DNA from: Fretibacter sp964410285
GTDB lineage: Bacteria > Pseudomonadota > Alphaproteobacteria > Caulobacterales > Maricaulaceae
Assembly: GCA_964410285.1 (NCBI GenBank)
Contig: CAYPFR010000001.1
Coordinates: forward strand, 248,001-312,000
Reading direction: 5' to 3'
DNA: 64,000 bases
A program made the translations under genes and the position numbers. The notes under the pieces are model-generated. The model ran no database searches, was not told the origin of the DNA, and saw only the letters and a list, made by a program, of their open reading frames with translations. Every line of letters begins with the position of its first letter. Positions within the stretch are counted from its first letter, which is position 1. Below are positions 36,000-44,299 of this stretch, in pieces.

Positions 36000-37139
36000 C
36001 TACCTCTCCTTAAGCGCAAGAATACGCTTGATCTGTTTTGGCCAGAGCGCCGCTTCGCCATGCTGTCTTGCCGCTTGGCTCATACGGGCTCTGAGTGCGC
36101 TATCTCCCACAAGCTTTTTTAGCGCCGCCGTCACATTGTCTGGTGTCTCGGCGTCAATAATAAATCCGGTTTTCGTGTCTATGACTGCGTCTACCGCGCC
36201 GCCTGCATTTCCGCAAACCGAAGGCAAGCCATGAAGCGCGGCTTCGATATAGCTAATCCCAAAGCCTTCGCATTGCCCGCCGACGGTGCGCCCGGGCTGC
36301 ACAAATATATCTGCGCTTTTTAGCAAGGCCGATTTACGTCCGCCTTCAACGCGCCCCGCAAAAGCAATCTGCGACCCAAGGCCAAGTTCAGCGGTCAGCG
36401 CGTCTAGCCGTGGGCGGTCATCGCCCGTGCCCGCAATCACAAGCTGGGCCTTCAGGCCTTGCTCTTGAAGCTGCCCAAGGGCCTTGATCGCCTGATCTAT
36501 GCCCTTCCATTCAATCAAGCGGCAGAGCGACAGAAGCCGGATAGAGCCGCCGGGAGACCTATCAGGCCAAAGACTGTGCGCATAGGCCGCCTCGTCTGCG
36601 CCGAAATCATGAACCGGCTCGACGGGCGGATGAAGGATAGAGCTCTCTAGCCCATGAGGCATATAGGGCGCGGCGCGGTTTTGCGTATCACGGGACACTG
36701 CAATAAAATGCGTCGCCTTTGAGAGAGCCTTCTTAATGCGGGCTTGCTTTGGATGATGGTCGTTATTTCCGATGCGGGGATATTCATTGCCATGAGCATA
36801 GGTGATCACGGGCAGGGATAGGCGATCTGGTAAATGCTCAAGGCTTTTCCAGCTATCTGCAAATATATAGGGCGGCGTTTCAAAGCTTTGCGGTTCGGTC
36901 TCCACGGCGCGGCCCACAGCTTTTGCTTTGCGCCGCCGACGCAAGGGCTTAAGGCCCCCAAACCGCGTGACCTTATAAGCGGGCGATGTATGACGATCAA
37001 ATTTTGCCGCCTCGCCGCCGCCATCAGCAAAGACATGCACCTTTTCACCTTCGCCCGCCGCATAGCGGGCAAGCGCACTCATAAGGGTTTCAATCCCGCC
37101 TGATCGGGGGGGGAAAGCCTGCGTGGTGAGGAGCATCAT
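36000..37139 (-). CDS. Glycosyltransferase family 4 protein
   Basis: A GT-B fold glycosyltransferase of 379 residues from the proposed start. The N-terminal TTQAFPPRSGGIETLM motif is typical of GT4 enzymes. The donor-site region has IAGTGDDRPRLDALT and the C-terminal EX7E-type region is CEGFGISYIEAALHGLPSVC. Donor and acceptor are unknown. The frame is open 12 codons further upstream, but that part runs into the dnaK terminator hairpin, so I use the Met at 37139 (a second Met follows at once). It sits between dnaK and dnaJ. Confidence 0.85.
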   Translation of the reverse strand: MMLLTTQAFPPRSGGIETLMSALARYAAGEGEKVHVFADGGGEAAKFDRHTSPAYKVTRFGGLKPLRRRRKAKAVGRAVETEPQSFETPPYIFADSWKSLEHLPDRLSLPVITYAHGNEYPRIGNNDHHPKQARIKKALSKATHFIAVSRDTQNRAAPYMPHGLESSILHPPVEPVHDFGADEAAYAHSLWPDRSPGGSIRLLSLCRLIEWKGIDQAIKALGQLQEQGLKAQLVIAGTGDDRPRLDALTAELGLGSQIAFAGRVEGGRKSALLKSADIFVQPGRTVGGQCEGFGISYIEAALHGLPSVCGNAGGAVDAVIDTKTGFIIDAETPDNVTAALKKLVGDSALRARMSQAARQHGEAALWPKQIKRILALKER

Positions 37140-37140
37140 A

Positions 37141-37173
37141 ATAAAAGGCGGCCCCCACAGATGCAAGGGCCGC
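37141..37173 (-). terminator. Probable terminator after dnaK
   Basis: On the minus strand GCGGCCC (37173-37167) and GGGCCGC (37154-37148) form a 7-bp GC stem with a 12-base loop, followed by CTTTTATT. It begins 8 bases after the dnaK stop and ends just before the glycosyltransferase start; it may only attenuate read-through. Confidence 0.55.
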
Positions 37174-37181
37174 AAAATGAC

Positions 37182-39095
37182 TTAGGATTTGTCGTCTTCG
37201 ACGTCTTCAAATTCGGCGTCCATGACGTCGTCATCATCATCGTCAGCGGCGTCGTCGGCCGCAGACATCGGGCCGTTGTCATCATCGGCATTGGCCGCAG
37301 CGTAAATGGCTTCACCCATTTTCATAACCGCCGCCGTCAACACTTGGACCTTGTCTTCGATTGCGGCTGTATCATCAGTTTCTGCGGCTTCGCGCGCTTC
37401 TTTGATCGCCGTTTCAATGTCTTGGCGCTGCTCTTCTGTGATGCTCTCGCCGTGTTCCTTCAGATCGTTCTCAGCTTTATGCGTCAAAGCTTCGGCCTGA
37501 TTTTTAGCCTCGGCAAGCGCGCGGCGTTCCTTATCGGAATCGGCGTTGGCTTCGGCGTCTTTGACCATGGCGTCAATATCGGCATCGGACAGGCCCCCGC
37601 TTGCCTGAATGCGGATTTGCTGCTCTTTGCCAGTGGCATTATCTTTAGCCGAGACATTCACAATGCCGTTGGCATCAATATCAAAAGTGACTTCGATTTG
37701 CGGCATGCCGCGCGGCGCGGGGGGAATACCGACAAGATCAAATTGACCGAGGAGCTTGTTGTCTGCCGCCATTTCGCGCTCGCCTTGCGAGACGCGGATG
37801 GTCACGGCTGATTGGTTATCTGCCGCCGTTGAATAGACTTGGCTCTTCTTCGTTGGAATAGTCGTATTGCGGTCGATCATGCGGGTAAAGACGCCGCCCT
37901 CTGTTTCAATCCCCAGCGAGAGCGGGGTCACATCCAGCAGGAGAACGTCTTTAACGTCGCCTTGTAAAACGCCGGCCTGAATGGCCGCGCCCATCGCTAC
38001 AACTTCGTCAGGGTTCACGCCCTTATGAGGCTCTTTGCCAAAGAACTTTGTCACGGCGGCTTGCACCGCCGGCATGCGCGTCATGCCGCCGACAAGAACA
38101 ACATCATCAATGTCGCCCGCTTTCAGCCCCGCATCGGCAAGGGCCTTCTTGCACGGCGCGATTGTGCGCTTGATCAAATCAGCGACAAGCGTTTCCAGCT
38201 TCGCGCGCGTTAGCTTCATGTTCAAGTGCTTGGGGCCGGAGGCATCCGCGGTAATAAACGGCAGGTTTACTTCATAGGTCGAGGCGGTCGAGAGCTCTTT
38301 CTTGGCTTTTTCGGCTTCTTCGCGAAGGCGCTGCAACGCAAGCTTGTCGCCCTTTAAATCAATCCCGTTTTCTTTTTTGAATTCGGAATTGAAATACTCA
38401 ACGATATGCATATCGAAGTCTTCACCGCCAAGGAAGGTATCGCCGTTCGTGGCTTTCACTTCAAAAACACCGTCGCCGATCTCAAGAATAGAGACATCGA
38501 ATGTACCGCCGCCGAGGTCATAAACGGCGATTGTTTTGCCGTCTTCTTTGTTCATACCGTAAGCAAGCGCGGCGGCCGTTGGCTCGTTGATGATTCGAAG
38601 CACTTCGAGACCGGCGATTTTGCCGGCATCTTTTGTGGCTTGGCGCTGGGCGTCGTTAAAATAGGCCGGAACGGTAATAACGGCTTGTGTGACAGGCGCG
38701 CCGAGGAAATCTTCAGCAGTTTCCTTCATTTTGGTGAGGATCATAGCTGAAATTTCGGACGGGCTGAGAACTTTCTCGCGGCCCTGCACATAGGCATCAC
38801 CGCCTTTGCCTTTGACGATCTTATATGGGACAAGTTTGGCGTCCTTTTTGATCATCGGATCGGTCATGGGACGGCCGATCAGGCGCTTAATCGCAAAATA
38901 GGTATGCTCTGGATTTGTGACCGCTTGCCGGCGAGCCGTTTGCCCGATCAGGCGCTCTCCGCTATCGGTAAAGGCGACAACAGAGGGGGTCGTTCTTACG
39001 CCTTCGGAGTTTTCAATCACGCGGGCTTTGTCGCCGTCCATAACAGCAACACAAGAGTTGGTGGTGCCAAGGTCGATACCAATTACTTTAGACAT
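37182..39095 (-). CDS. dnaK: Chaperone protein DnaK (Hsp70)
   Basis: This 637-residue Hsp70 begins MSKVIGIDLGTTNSCVAVMD. It has the DLGGGTFDVSILEIGDG phosphate loop, the VLVGGMTRMP motif, the substrate-binding domain (DVTPLSLGIETEGG) and an acidic Asp-rich C-terminus. I chose the Met at 39095 because GGAG lies six bases upstream; an in-frame ATG four codons earlier overlaps that ribosome binding site. A sigma-32-like promoter lies about 90 bases upstream and a hairpin terminator follows the gene. Confidence 0.98.
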   Translation of the reverse strand: MSKVIGIDLGTTNSCVAVMDGDKARVIENSEGVRTTPSVVAFTDSGERLIGQTARRQAVTNPEHTYFAIKRLIGRPMTDPMIKKDAKLVPYKIVKGKGGDAYVQGREKVLSPSEISAMILTKMKETAEDFLGAPVTQAVITVPAYFNDAQRQATKDAGKIAGLEVLRIINEPTAAALAYGMNKEDGKTIAVYDLGGGTFDVSILEIGDGVFEVKATNGDTFLGGEDFDMHIVEYFNSEFKKENGIDLKGDKLALQRLREEAEKAKKELSTASTYEVNLPFITADASGPKHLNMKLTRAKLETLVADLIKRTIAPCKKALADAGLKAGDIDDVVLVGGMTRMPAVQAAVTKFFGKEPHKGVNPDEVVAMGAAIQAGVLQGDVKDVLLLDVTPLSLGIETEGGVFTRMIDRNTTIPTKKSQVYSTAADNQSAVTIRVSQGEREMAADNKLLGQFDLVGIPPAPRGMPQIEVTFDIDANGIVNVSAKDNATGKEQQIRIQASGGLSDADIDAMVKDAEANADSDKERRALAEAKNQAEALTHKAENDLKEHGESITEEQRQDIETAIKEAREAAETDDTAAIEDKVQVLTAAVMKMGEAIYAAANADDDNGPMSAADDAADDDDDDVMDAEFEDVEDDKS

Positions 39096-39183
39096 AGGGG
39101 TCTCCATTTTGCAGCGCTTGGAGAGCCAGGGCGCTGCGGCAATTTAAATTTCACAGATCGGCGCAAATCGGCCTTTGATGGCG

Positions 39184-39213
39184 ATATGGGGGGATAATCT
39201 GGCGGCGCAAGGG
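39184..39213 (-). promoter_or_regulatory. Heat-shock (sigma-32/RpoH) type promoter of dnaK
   Basis: Read on the minus strand, CCCTTGC (39213-39207) is followed after 15 bases by CCCCATAT (39191-39184), close to the RpoH consensus CTTGAA/CCCCATNT. It lies about 90 bases upstream of the dnaK start. The rest of the 304-base gap 39096-39399 holds upstream DNA for the plus-strand DUF2853 gene, and I see no gene in it. Confidence 0.6.
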
Positions 39214-39399
39214 TTATAAGGCCAAAAGACTCACTTTTTTTGACTGTTTCTGGCTTTCTGAAAACGCTTGGCCAAATGCCCTTGCTGTGTATTGGGCGGT
39301 TATTTATTTGCAGTTCTGCCATTTATGGTTAATAAAAGATTAAGGTTGCGTCCATGGGCGCACCCTTTTTCAATATCTTCCAGACCAAAAGGGGACAAA

Positions 39400-39744
39400 A
39401 TGAGCAAACGTGACGACCTAATCGAAAAATACGCAGCTGACATGAAGGAAAAATGCGGCGTTACACCTGATATGGATTTTCTGCGCAAAGTGACAATTGG
39501 CTGCGGACCATCAATCTATAACCGCGATTCTTCAACTGTTTCGGCGACAGACGCGTCCGAAATTGCAACGGTTAAGAATAATTTCTTGATCAAAAAGCTT
39601 GGCCTGAAGGATGGTCCGGAGCTTGATAAGGCGATTGATGCTGTCATGGATCAATATGGCCGTTCAACCAAGTCAAAGTACCGCGCAGTTGTTTACTATC
39701 TTCTCGCCAAACACTTTAATAAAGAGTCCGTCTATAACAAGTAG
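39400..39744 (+). CDS. DUF2853 family protein
   Basis: A small protein of 114 residues (MSKRDDLIEKYAADMKEKCG...) matching the DUF2853 family, known mainly from alphaproteobacteria and Bacteroidetes and without an assigned function. It is charged, mostly helical in appearance, with no signal peptide or membrane segment. A longer open frame extends 44 codons upstream, but AAAGGGG sits just before this ATG and conservation begins here. It stands alone between dnaK (divergent) and alkB, with its own likely terminator. Confidence 0.8.
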   Translation: MSKRDDLIEKYAADMKEKCGVTPDMDFLRKVTIGCGPSIYNRDSSTVSATDASEIATVKNNFLIKKLGLKDGPELDKAIDAVMDQYGRSTKSKYRAVVYYLLAKHFNKESVYNK

Positions 39745-39754
39745 ACTTATTCTT

Positions 39755-39786
39755 TGATCAGGCCTGAGGTGTTCAGGCGATCTTTT
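39755..39786 (+). terminator. Probable terminator after the DUF2853 gene
   Basis: GCCTGA (39762-39767) and TCAGGC (39773-39778) form a hairpin extended by flanking GATC on both sides with one-base bulges, followed by TTTT. It lies 18 bases after the stop. Confidence 0.5.
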
Positions 39787-39906
39787 CGGCGCGCGGCCCC
39801 ACGCCATTTGGTAACGGCCGCGCCCTTTCTGCTTTAGGCGGCATAATGTTTGCGGCGCGGTCCCCCCGCCATTGAACATTGTGCCGCCTTTGTGCATAGT
39901 GGGCTC

Positions 39907-40545
39907 ATGCGCGCCGCCCCGATACATCAAAACCCTGACTTCCCAGAGGGCTTTGCGCATTACCCGCTTTATTTTTCAATCGAGCAGCAGCAAGCCTTGA
40001 TCAACGCTGTTAAGGCGGGGGTCCAGTACGCCCCTTTTTATCAACCAACCATGCCGCGCACCGGCGCGCCGCTATCTGTTGTCATGAGTAATTTCGGCCC
40101 TTTGGGCTGGGTTACAGATAAGGATAAAGGCTACCGCTACGAGCCTTGCCACCCCAAGACGGGCGCGGATTGGCCGGTGCTTCCTGATCTTCTGCAAAAG
40201 CTTTGGGAGGATGTGAGCGGCTATCTCGCGCCGCCCGAGGCGTGTTTAATCAACTGGTATCGAGAGGGCGCGAAAATGGGTATGCACGTTGATAATGACG
40301 AAAAAAACGTGAGGGCCCCTGTTGTCTCCGTCAGCCTTGGCGATCCGGCGCAGTTTCGCCTCGGCGGGCATAGGCGCGGCGGCCCAACTCAAGGGCTTAA
40401 GCTCTATTCAGGCGATGTCGTTGTCCTCGGCGGGCATGCACGGTTGTGTCATCACGGCGTCACCAAAGTGTTTTACGGCGAAAGCGCGCTTGTGCCTCGC
40501 GGCGGGCGTATAAATCTTACGATGCGCCGCGTGAACCCGGCCTAG
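39907..40545 (+). CDS. alkB: AlkB-type 2-oxoglutarate/Fe(II) dioxygenase (DNA alkylation repair)
   Basis: This 212-residue protein resembles E. coli AlkB, which demethylates 1-methyladenine and 3-methylcytosine. Iron ligands are in HVDNDE (His, Asp) and CHHGVTK (second His). The C-terminal RINLTMRRV supplies the Arg residues that bind 2-oxoglutarate. The substrate-lid motif LINWYREGAKMGMH is also present. The frame is open 19 codons upstream from a TTG, but the ATG at 39907 gives the usual N-terminus. It is not next to ada. Confidence 0.9.
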   Translation: MRAAPIHQNPDFPEGFAHYPLYFSIEQQQALINAVKAGVQYAPFYQPTMPRTGAPLSVVMSNFGPLGWVTDKDKGYRYEPCHPKTGADWPVLPDLLQKLWEDVSGYLAPPEACLINWYREGAKMGMHVDNDEKNVRAPVVSVSLGDPAQFRLGGHRRGGPTQGLKLYSGDVVVLGGHARLCHHGVTKVFYGESALVPRGGRINLTMRRVNPA

Positions 40546-40642
40546 TCCGCCTGCCTTAATAGCTGCGCTGGATTCTACTGCCTTTAAGAGTATTTCCTTC
40601 CAATTTTAACGATTTGTCGGTTAATTTGTGCAATTTTGACCT

Positions 40643-41830
40643 ATGATAAAATTTCACCGTCCCCTTATTGTCCTTTCCTTCTCTCTCGCGGCCTTCTCGG
40701 CAGCCCTTAGCTCATCCTGTGCGCCTGCCGCCGAGCAAGCGCAGATAGAGCCGAGTGAAAGCGCCTCAACGCCGCTATCTGAAAGTGCTTCCCAGACAGC
40801 TTTGCAGAGTGCCGCCCAAAATGCGCGTAAAGACGTCTCGGCGCCGAGCTTCGCTCAGGCGGGCGGGAATGCCGAGCGCCCCGAAATTACGCCCGCGGCT
40901 GCGCGGGCGGGGACCGGGCATTTTCCTGTCAGGCGCTGCATAAATATGGGGAATGCGTTGGAAGCTGAAAATGAGGGCGAATGGGGTTACACTATTCGGG
41001 CCCGAGATTTCACAACCATAGCCCGCGCCGGATTTGATACGGTACGGATTCCCGTGCGTTGGGATTTGAAAACAGAGCCGTCCCCGCCCTATACGGTTGA
41101 CCCAGCTCTTATGCGCCGCGTTATCCAAGTGGTTCGCCAAGCCCAAGACGCGGGACTAGGCGTTATTGTTGATGTCCATCATTTTAGAAATTTGATGGCC
41201 AATGCGCGTGGTCCCGAGGCAGAAAAATTTCTGGCGATCTGGACTCAAATCTCGCTGGCCTTTGCGGGGGCACCAAACACAGTTTATTTTGAGCTACTCA
41301 ATGAACCCACGGACGCCTCTATGGCTGATTTAAACCGTCTCTATGCGCGCGCGCTCAAAATTATTCGCCAGCACAATCCAACGCGCGCGGTGATTATGGG
41401 CGGAAATCGCTGGAATGGACTGGACTCGCTTGGGCAGGTTCAGTTCCCGCGCGATCCTTATTTGGTGGCAACCTATCATGATTACTCGCCGCATGATTTT
41501 ACCCATCAAGGCGCTAGCTGGGAAGACAATCCGCCGCCAATGGGTCGGCGCTGGGGATCTCGCGCGGATAAGGCCGATCTCCGGGATATTATTGAAACAG
41601 CCAGCGCCTTTAAACGGCGTTCCGGCCTTCCGGTTTTTGTTGGGGAATTTGGCGTGATCGACGAAGTTCCAAACCGCGAGCGCGCGCAGTGGATGAAAGA
41701 GCGGCGGCTCGCCATGGAGGCTGCGGGTATTTCATGGTGTGCATGGGATTTTGCGGGGGCCTTTAAGACCTATGAGGTTGACAAGGAACGCTGGATTCAC
41801 GTTGCAAAGGATGCGCTCGTCGGGCGCTAA
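40643..41830 (+). CDS. Glycoside hydrolase family 5 protein, exported (possible lipoprotein)
   Basis: A GH5 (cellulase-superfamily) enzyme of 395 residues. The N-terminal hydrophobic signal ends near SSSC (C26), a weak lipobox, followed by a Ser/Ala/Gln-rich linker to about residue 85. The TIM barrel shows FDTVRIPVRW, DVHHF, the acid/base in LLNEP (E221) and the nucleophile in VGEFG (E335). Substrates of such single-domain enzymes range over beta-glucans and mannans. No other polysaccharide-utilisation gene is adjacent. The end overlaps the convergent MATE gene by 4 bases. Confidence 0.88.
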   Translation: MIKFHRPLIVLSFSLAAFSAALSSSCAPAAEQAQIEPSESASTPLSESASQTALQSAAQNARKDVSAPSFAQAGGNAERPEITPAAARAGTGHFPVRRCINMGNALEAENEGEWGYTIRARDFTTIARAGFDTVRIPVRWDLKTEPSPPYTVDPALMRRVIQVVRQAQDAGLGVIVDVHHFRNLMANARGPEAEKFLAIWTQISLAFAGAPNTVYFELLNEPTDASMADLNRLYARALKIIRQHNPTRAVIMGGNRWNGLDSLGQVQFPRDPYLVATYHDYSPHDFTHQGASWEDNPPPMGRRWGSRADKADLRDIIETASAFKRRSGLPVFVGEFGVIDEVPNRERAQWMKERRLAMEAAGISWCAWDFAGAFKTYEVDKERWIHVAKDALVGR

Positions 41831-43302
41831 CTTTCCTGCGGGTTTGCCGCCTGTCTTTTCCTCTCCTCAGAGCTTTCCGCTTCTGTTGCTTTGACCAATA
41901 ATTTGTAACGCCCCGTTTTCCAAATCATCCAGTAAAGTCGCCCGCCCAGCAATATTGAGGCCATAATCAGGCTCGCCATAAGGCCATACCAAATGCCATA
42001 AGCGCCAACATCGGTTTTTAATCCTAGGTACCACGCCGCCGGAAACCCTATTAACCAAAAGCTTATGCCCGTCAGCCAGATCGGCGCCCGGACATCTTTA
42101 AGTCCGCGCAGGAGCTGATTGCTTGCGACTTGCACAGCGTCAAAAAACATAAAGCCGGCAGCTAGCGGCAAAAAGGCAATGACCCAGTTTTGCACGGCGA
42201 TCTTATCTTCCCCGCTGCTATCCAGATAAAGGCTTGCAATAAATTCCGGCATTAGCGTGATCGGCACAGCAAACAGGCCAATGCCAAGTACGGAGACAAT
42301 CAGCGTGATAACCGCCGCGCGTTTCACGGCTTCATGGTTTCGCGCGCCCGCCGCGAGCCCGACGCGAACAGATCCAGCCATTGACAGACCCCAAGGCAGC
42401 ATGAAGGCCATTGCCGCTACATTCAGTGCGATTTGGTAGGCGGCGATTTCGAGTTTGCCGATGATCCCCATCAACAAAACACAGGCATTAAATAACAGTC
42501 CTTCAAAAATTGTCGTCACGCTAATCGGCCAGCCTAGCGCTATCGTTTCGCGAAATCGAGGCCAATGGGGAATGGTGAATTGATGAAAAATGCGAAAGGG
42601 TTTCGCCTCGCGGTCCCAACTTACATACAGGGCAAAGAGCAGAAAACTAAGTGCATAGGAGATAGAAGAGGCGATGCCCGCACCGACCAATTCCAGACGG
42701 GGAAAGCCCCAATGTCCAAAGATCAGCACATAATTAAAAAGCGCATTCAGCGCCGTGGTGATCATCACAAGGAACAGCGGCACAGTGGTTTTGTTTATGG
42801 CGGCCAGAAAATTGCGCAGGGCCATAATGCCCAGCGCAAACGGTAGGCCAAAGGCGACCATCAGAACATAATCACCCGCCATGGCTGAAATGTTTGCGTC
42901 TTGCCCAAAGAAGATCAAAATATCCTCTGTGAAATAGACCGCCAAAAGCACTAGCGGACTCATGAGGGCGACAACCCAAAGCGCCATGCGGACCGAATAA
43001 CGCACATCATCATAATCTTGCTGCTTCGCCCCCAGCGCTTGGCTCACCAGCGGGGTCACGGCCGAAACGGGGCCAGAGCCAATCATCCACAGCAAAAAGA
43101 CAACCACAAGTCCAAGCGAGCTGGCCGCCAGCGCATCTGCGCTAACCCGCCCGATCATAATGACATCAATGGTATAGACAAAGAACTGCACGAGCTGCGT
43201 TGCTGCCATGGGCACGCCCAGCGCAAGCAAAGCTTTAAGCTCTCCCGTCCAATGGGTCGGAAGGGCGACTTTATCTGCATGAATGTCCAAGTCTTTAGCC
43301 AT
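41827..43302 (-). CDS. MATE-family efflux transporter
   Basis: A membrane protein of 491 residues with the two six-helix halves of MATE (NorM-like) exporters. It opens ELKALLALGVPMAATQLVQF. Such proteins export drugs or metabolites using a sodium or proton gradient. The C-terminus is a charged cytoplasmic tail. It lies downstream of gcrA on the same strand, separated by a strong terminator, so it is probably expressed on its own. Confidence 0.9.
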   Translation of the reverse strand: MAKDLDIHADKVALPTHWTGELKALLALGVPMAATQLVQFFVYTIDVIMIGRVSADALAASSLGLVVVFLLWMIGSGPVSAVTPLVSQALGAKQQDYDDVRYSVRMALWVVALMSPLVLLAVYFTEDILIFFGQDANISAMAGDYVLMVAFGLPFALGIMALRNFLAAINKTTVPLFLVMITTALNALFNYVLIFGHWGFPRLELVGAGIASSISYALSFLLFALYVSWDREAKPFRIFHQFTIPHWPRFRETIALGWPISVTTIFEGLLFNACVLLMGIIGKLEIAAYQIALNVAAMAFMLPWGLSMAGSVRVGLAAGARNHEAVKRAAVITLIVSVLGIGLFAVPITLMPEFIASLYLDSSGEDKIAVQNWVIAFLPLAAGFMFFDAVQVASNQLLRGLKDVRAPIWLTGISFWLIGFPAAWYLGLKTDVGAYGIWYGLMASLIMASILLGGRLYWMIWKTGRYKLLVKATEAESSEERKRQAANPQES

Positions 43303-43356
43303 TGGCGCGGTTTCTATTATTCAAGGCCGGCTGGCAAGCGGAAAGGCCCTGCAATC

Positions 43357-43384
43357 AAAAAAACCCGCATCTTTCGATGCGGGT
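43357..43384 (-). terminator. Rho-independent terminator of gcrA
   Basis: A perfect 9-bp stem (ACCCGCATC at 43363-43371, GATGCGGGT at 43376-43384) with loop TTTC is followed on the minus strand by seven T. It starts 29 bases after the gcrA stop. Confidence 0.85.
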
Positions 43385-43412
43385 GCTTTGATCGCCTCGT
43401 GAGGAATTGGCG

Positions 43413-43940
43413 CTAAGCTTTGCGGCCCAACTTTTGTGACAAAAGCCGGCGTTTGCTTTCTTCCAAGCTTTTCTGGCCGGGGTAACGGCGGCGGCTTGGC
43501 TGATAGGCAACGGCGCTATGGGCATCGCAATAGGGAACGGAAGGGTCCGTCTTGCGCCCGCAAAACCGAAATTCTGATGTAGAGGGATCGCCAATAGGCC
43601 ATTTGCACATATGCTCGCGGATCGTCAGGATTGTTGCATATTCGCCATTCGCCAAAGGTTTGGCTTCGATTGGTGCAATTGGGGCTTTGGGGATGACGCG
43701 CGGCGCCTGTCGGGGCACTGTAACCTTCGCGACTGTTCGGGTTCGCGGCGCACTGGGTTTGGACGTGCGCGGCGCGCTTGGACGGCTTGGCTTGGCACGG
43801 CCAGAGAGGCCAAGGCGGTGGACTTTACCGATCACTGCATTGCGGGTGACGCCGCCTAGCTGTTTCGCGATTTGTGAAGCGGAAAGGCCCTCTGCCCATA
43901 ATTTTGTCAAAACCTCTACGCGGTCTTCTGTCCATGCCAT
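43413..43940 (-). CDS. gcrA: Cell-cycle transcriptional regulator GcrA
   Basis: GcrA, known only from alphaproteobacteria, binds sigma-70 RNA polymerase and activates promoters carrying methylated GANTC sites. The 175-residue protein begins MAWTEDRVEVL with the nearly invariant helix-turn-helix LSASQIAKQLGGVTRNAVIG. A Ser/Pro/Arg-rich linker and a C-terminal domain with three Cys and a His (CKWP, FCG, YCDAH) follow. I use the Met at 43940: AGGGGAAAG lies just upstream, and the 25 extra codons of the longer frame do not belong to the family. A strong terminator follows. Confidence 0.96.
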   Translation of the reverse strand: MAWTEDRVEVLTKLWAEGLSASQIAKQLGGVTRNAVIGKVHRLGLSGRAKPSRPSAPRTSKPSAPRTRTVAKVTVPRQAPRVIPKAPIAPIEAKPLANGEYATILTIREHMCKWPIGDPSTSEFRFCGRKTDPSVPYCDAHSAVAYQPSRRRYPGQKSLEESKRRLLSQKLGRKA

Positions 43941-44299
43941 AGCTTTCCCCTTTAATTGCGCCGATGCTGCGCTTTGAAGTTCCCTCATCTCGGAATCAAA
44001 AGAGCGTCTGGCCAAATGCGTTATGACCGAGGCGCTCTTCGCTCCGATAGGCCATATTATTTCATAAAGTGACCTACTATATGTTGTGTCAGTAGATTTT
44101 ATCTATCGCCTGACAACACAATATACAGTAAACAAAAGGTTAAAAACCACAAGATAAAGTTTTCAGATATCCACAGAATACTAGATATAGATTCCCGTTT
44201 AAGGGGGTATGGGCGCTTGCGGGCTTATTGTCTGCGCGCAGGCGGGAACCGCCATATGAGGCTGGCCATGGATGCGGCTGGGCTGATTTGGGGCGGGTC
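43941..44299 (-). promoter_or_regulatory. gcrA upstream region with CtrA-like, DnaA-box-like and GANTC motifs
   Basis: This 359-base gap holds no gene. Visible elements are GANTC sites at 43994-43998 and 44190-44194; a CtrA-like site on the minus strand (44143-44128, TTAA-N7-TTTAC against consensus TTAA-N7-TTAAC); ATATCCACA at 44167-44175, one base off the DnaA box TTATCCACA; and an imperfect inverted repeat at 44082-44120 whose centre is TAGAT-TTT-ATCTA. In Caulobacter gcrA is activated by DnaA and repressed by CtrA, so the combination is meaningful, but each motif alone is short. Confidence 0.5.
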
